DNA of 6,949 nt from assembly GCA_902493155.1 (NCBI GenBank), contig CABUOE010000121.1, positions 1-6,949 on the forward strand, given 5' to 3'. The notes below the pieces were generated by a model. It saw only the letters and a program-made list of their open reading frames with translations. It ran no database searches and was not told the DNA's origin. The DNA is from an uncultured Eubacteriales bacterium. Lineage in GTDB: Bacteria; Bacillota; Clostridia; Oscillospirales; Ruminococcaceae. Of this stretch, positions 5,505 through 6,949 are shown in pieces (the first letter of the stretch is position 1; each line of letters opens with the position of its first letter). A program made the translations under genes and the position numbers.

Positions 5505-5661
5505 GGGCGGAGCAGAGCCCCGCCCCTACGGTGGCTGTTGTTTTTTGCATAGGGGTTTCCGATGATGCGGGCGGAGCATGAATCTAATGCGATAGCATTT
5601 GATTTTGACCCGCCCCTACGGTGTTCCGGGAGGCTGCGGCGGATATGGAATCCGTCTCTAC
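5505..5661 (+). repeat. Right palindromic repeat array (units 6-8)
   Basis: Unit 6: 9-bp stem with one A-C mismatch, 5505-5513 with 5517-5525, identical in stem and loop to unit 4. Unit 7: outer stem GGGCGG (5569-5574) with CCGCCC (5610-5615) enclosing a second palindrome, listed separately. Unit 8: degenerate, GGCGGAT (5638-5644) with ATCCGTC (5650-5656, one G-U pair) and a tail CTAC. Units 6 and 7 carry CTACGGTG tails and all share the orientation of the left array. The spacer between units 6 and 7 contains TTTCCGATGATGC, as does the left array. Unit 8 ends one base before an ATG at 5662, which argues against that ATG being the portal start. Confidence 0.85.
5579..5608. repeat. Second palindrome nested in repeat unit 7
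   Basis: Where units 4 and 6 have only GAGC, unit 7 has 30 bp. These contain AATCTAATGC (5581-5590), a GATA loop and GCATTTGATT (5595-5604), a 10-bp stem with a single T-T mismatch. The inner sequence is AT-rich, unlike the GC-rich outer arms, and it falls exactly at the loop of the host palindrome. This looks like one small element inserted in, or exchanged for the loop of, another. Confidence 0.75.
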
Positions 5662-5688
5662 ATGATTTCAGAAAGGGAAGTGACACAA

Positions 5689-6949
5689 ATGTTTTTTACC
5701 GAAACGGGAAAAGAGACGAAACGGTTAAACGCGCTCATCGAGGCGGGGGCCAAGGAACTGATGAGCGACGACGAGGTGCTCTGCGACAGGGTGCGGGAGT
5801 GGGCTTTTGACCCCAAGCGCATTCAGATGCTGGATGGGGCGCGGTACTACCGGGGCGACAACGACGTTCTCATGCGCAAGCGGATGGTCATCGGGGAGAA
5901 TGGGGAGCTTACAGAGGACAAGAGCCTCACAAACAACCGGATCGCCCATTCGTTTTTTCGCAAGCTGGTGGATCAGAAGAGTCAGTATCTGTTCGGGCGG
6001 CCCTTTTCCATCAGCACCGACGACAGGGAGTACGGGGATATCCTCAACGGGATTTTCGACGACAGGCTGCGGAAGAAAATCCAGAACCTCTGCAAAGAGG
6101 CGGTGACGAAGGGTGTGGCCTGGCTCCAGCCTTACATAGACCATGAGGGCATCCACTTTCAGAAGATTCCGGCGGAGGAAGTAATCCCCATCTGGGAGGA
6201 TGCGGAGCACACCGTTTTGGAAGCGGCGGTGCGGGTGTACACCTCGGAGGGGTACGAGGGCAGGCGGAAAAAGACCTTCACCCATGTGGAGTATTGGGAT
6301 TCAGAGGGGGTTAAATTCTACCTGATGGAGAACGGCAAGCTGAGTCCCGACCCTATGAAGGCCGACAGCTGTCACATGAAGATCGGCGGCAAGGGGTACA
6401 ACTTCAAAAAGGTGCCGTTTATCCCATTTAAGTACAACGAAGAGGAGATTTCCCTCATCCGGTACGTGAAACCGCTGATCGACGACTACGATCTTTTAAA
6501 ATCCGATGATTCCAACGCTATTATGGACACGCCCAACTCGATTCTGGTGGTGAAAAACTATGACGGGCAGGGGCTGGGGGAGTTTCGGAAAAACCTCAGC
6601 CAGTACAAGGCGGTGAAGGTCACCGACGACGGAGGATTGGACATCAAGTCCACCGGGCTCAGCACCGACATGGTGGAGAAGCATTTGAGGCTTGACCGGA
6701 AGGATCTGTACGAAGCGGGAAGAGGCGTGGACACTCAGAGCGAGGACCTAAAGACTGCGTCCGGGGTGGCGCTGAAATTCCTGTATGCCGATCTCGACTT
6801 GGATTGCAACGGCATTGAGAGCGAGTTTATGAGCGGGTTTATGGAGATGGTGGAGTTTATCAACCTGTGGCTCAGACTCAGCGGGCAGGGGGACTTCAGC
6901 AGCAAAGCGGTGCGGTTTGTGCTGAGCAGGGACATCATCATCAACGAGG
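5689..6949 (+). CDS. Phage portal protein, SPP1 gp6-like (partial, runs off the right edge)
   Basis: Forms the dodecameric ring at one head vertex through which the large terminase pumps DNA; later the tail attaches there. 420 codons are visible without a stop; SPP1 gp6 has about 500 residues, so most is here. Family features: NNRIAHSFFRKLVDQKSQYLFGRP (82-105) is the conserved N-terminal block, KVPFIPFKYN (241-250) and PLIDDYDLLKSDDSN (262-276) the central blocks, and TASGVALKFLYADLDL (356-371) the strongest signature before the C-terminal helices. I chose ATG 5689 because AAGGGAAG (5673-5680) lies 8 nt before it. In-frame GTG 5680 and ATG 5662 lack a better signal, and ATG 5662 abuts a repeat. 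GC content matches the terminases, so it belongs to the same resident module although about 3 kb of cargo separates them. Its promoter is not visible. Confidence 0.95.
   Translation, partial: MFFTETGKETKRLNALIEAGAKELMSDDEVLCDRVREWAFDPKRIQMLDGARYYRGDNDVLMRKRMVIGENGELTEDKSLTNNRIAHSFFRKLVDQKSQYLFGRPFSISTDDREYGDILNGIFDDRLRKKIQNLCKEAVTKGVAWLQPYIDHEGIHFQKIPAEEVIPIWEDAEHTVLEAAVRVYTSEGYEGRRKKTFTHVEYWDSEGVKFYLMENGKLSPDPMKADSCHMKIGGKGYNFKKVPFIPFKYNEEEISLIRYVKPLIDDYDLLKSDDSNAIMDTPNSILVVKNYDGQGLGEFRKNLSQYKAVKVTDDGGLDIKSTGLSTDMVEKHLRLDRKDLYEAGRGVDTQSEDLKTASGVALKFLYADLDLDCNGIESEFMSGFMEMVEFINLWLRLSGQGDFSSKAVRFVLSRDIIINE

Noticed and set aside
5562..5810. 82-codon + strand frame spanning the right array and the portal start
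   Set aside because: Overlaps the portal gene in another frame and begins inside a palindromic repeat; the portal reading matches a known family.
5725..6285. 186-codon minus-strand frame opposite the portal gene
   Set aside because: Antisense shadow of conserved portal blocks; no ribosome binding site.

Overview
The window looks like the DNA-packaging end of the head module of a tailed phage or prophage from a Gram-positive bacterium, probably a GC-rich member of the Clostridia. The evidence is a small terminase, a large terminase and an SPP1-type portal protein in the usual order, strong GGAGG-type ribosome binding sites, GC-rich and G-rich coding strands, and families of short intergenic palindromes of the kind scattered through such genomes. 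Family-level host assignment is inference. Whether the phage is intact cannot be judged, because the window stops inside the portal gene.

Layout: 1-560 has no convincing gene. It holds one palindromic repeat unit, two short dyad-symmetric operator-like sites, a weak promoter candidate, two intrinsic terminators and a 48-nt G-free, AT-rich tract. 576-1424 encodes a small terminase with an unusual N-terminal arm (four AT-hook-like motifs and seven copies of an 18-bp tandem repeat). 1414-2664 encodes the large terminase, overlapping the small subunit by 11 nt. 2665-5688 is a cargo block placed between large terminase and portal, which are normally adjacent. It contains a palindromic repeat array (2726-2923), an unrecognised 463-residue protein on + (3075-4466), a convergent 294-residue polytopic membrane protein on - (4470-5354), and a second palindromic repeat array (5505-5661). 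From 5689 the portal protein runs off the right edge.

How it works together: by family knowledge the small terminase recognises phage DNA, the large terminase cuts it and drives it with ATP through the portal into the prohead. The two cargo genes have no visible part in packaging. Their lower and uneven GC content, opposing orientation and flanking composite direct repeats suggest a later-acquired cassette (a moron-like insertion). The + strand cargo gene changes abruptly from GC-rich to AT-rich near residue 205, so it may be a fusion of a resident N-terminal part with an imported C-terminal part. This cassette is the best candidate here for something undescribed; its function cannot be read from the sequence alone.
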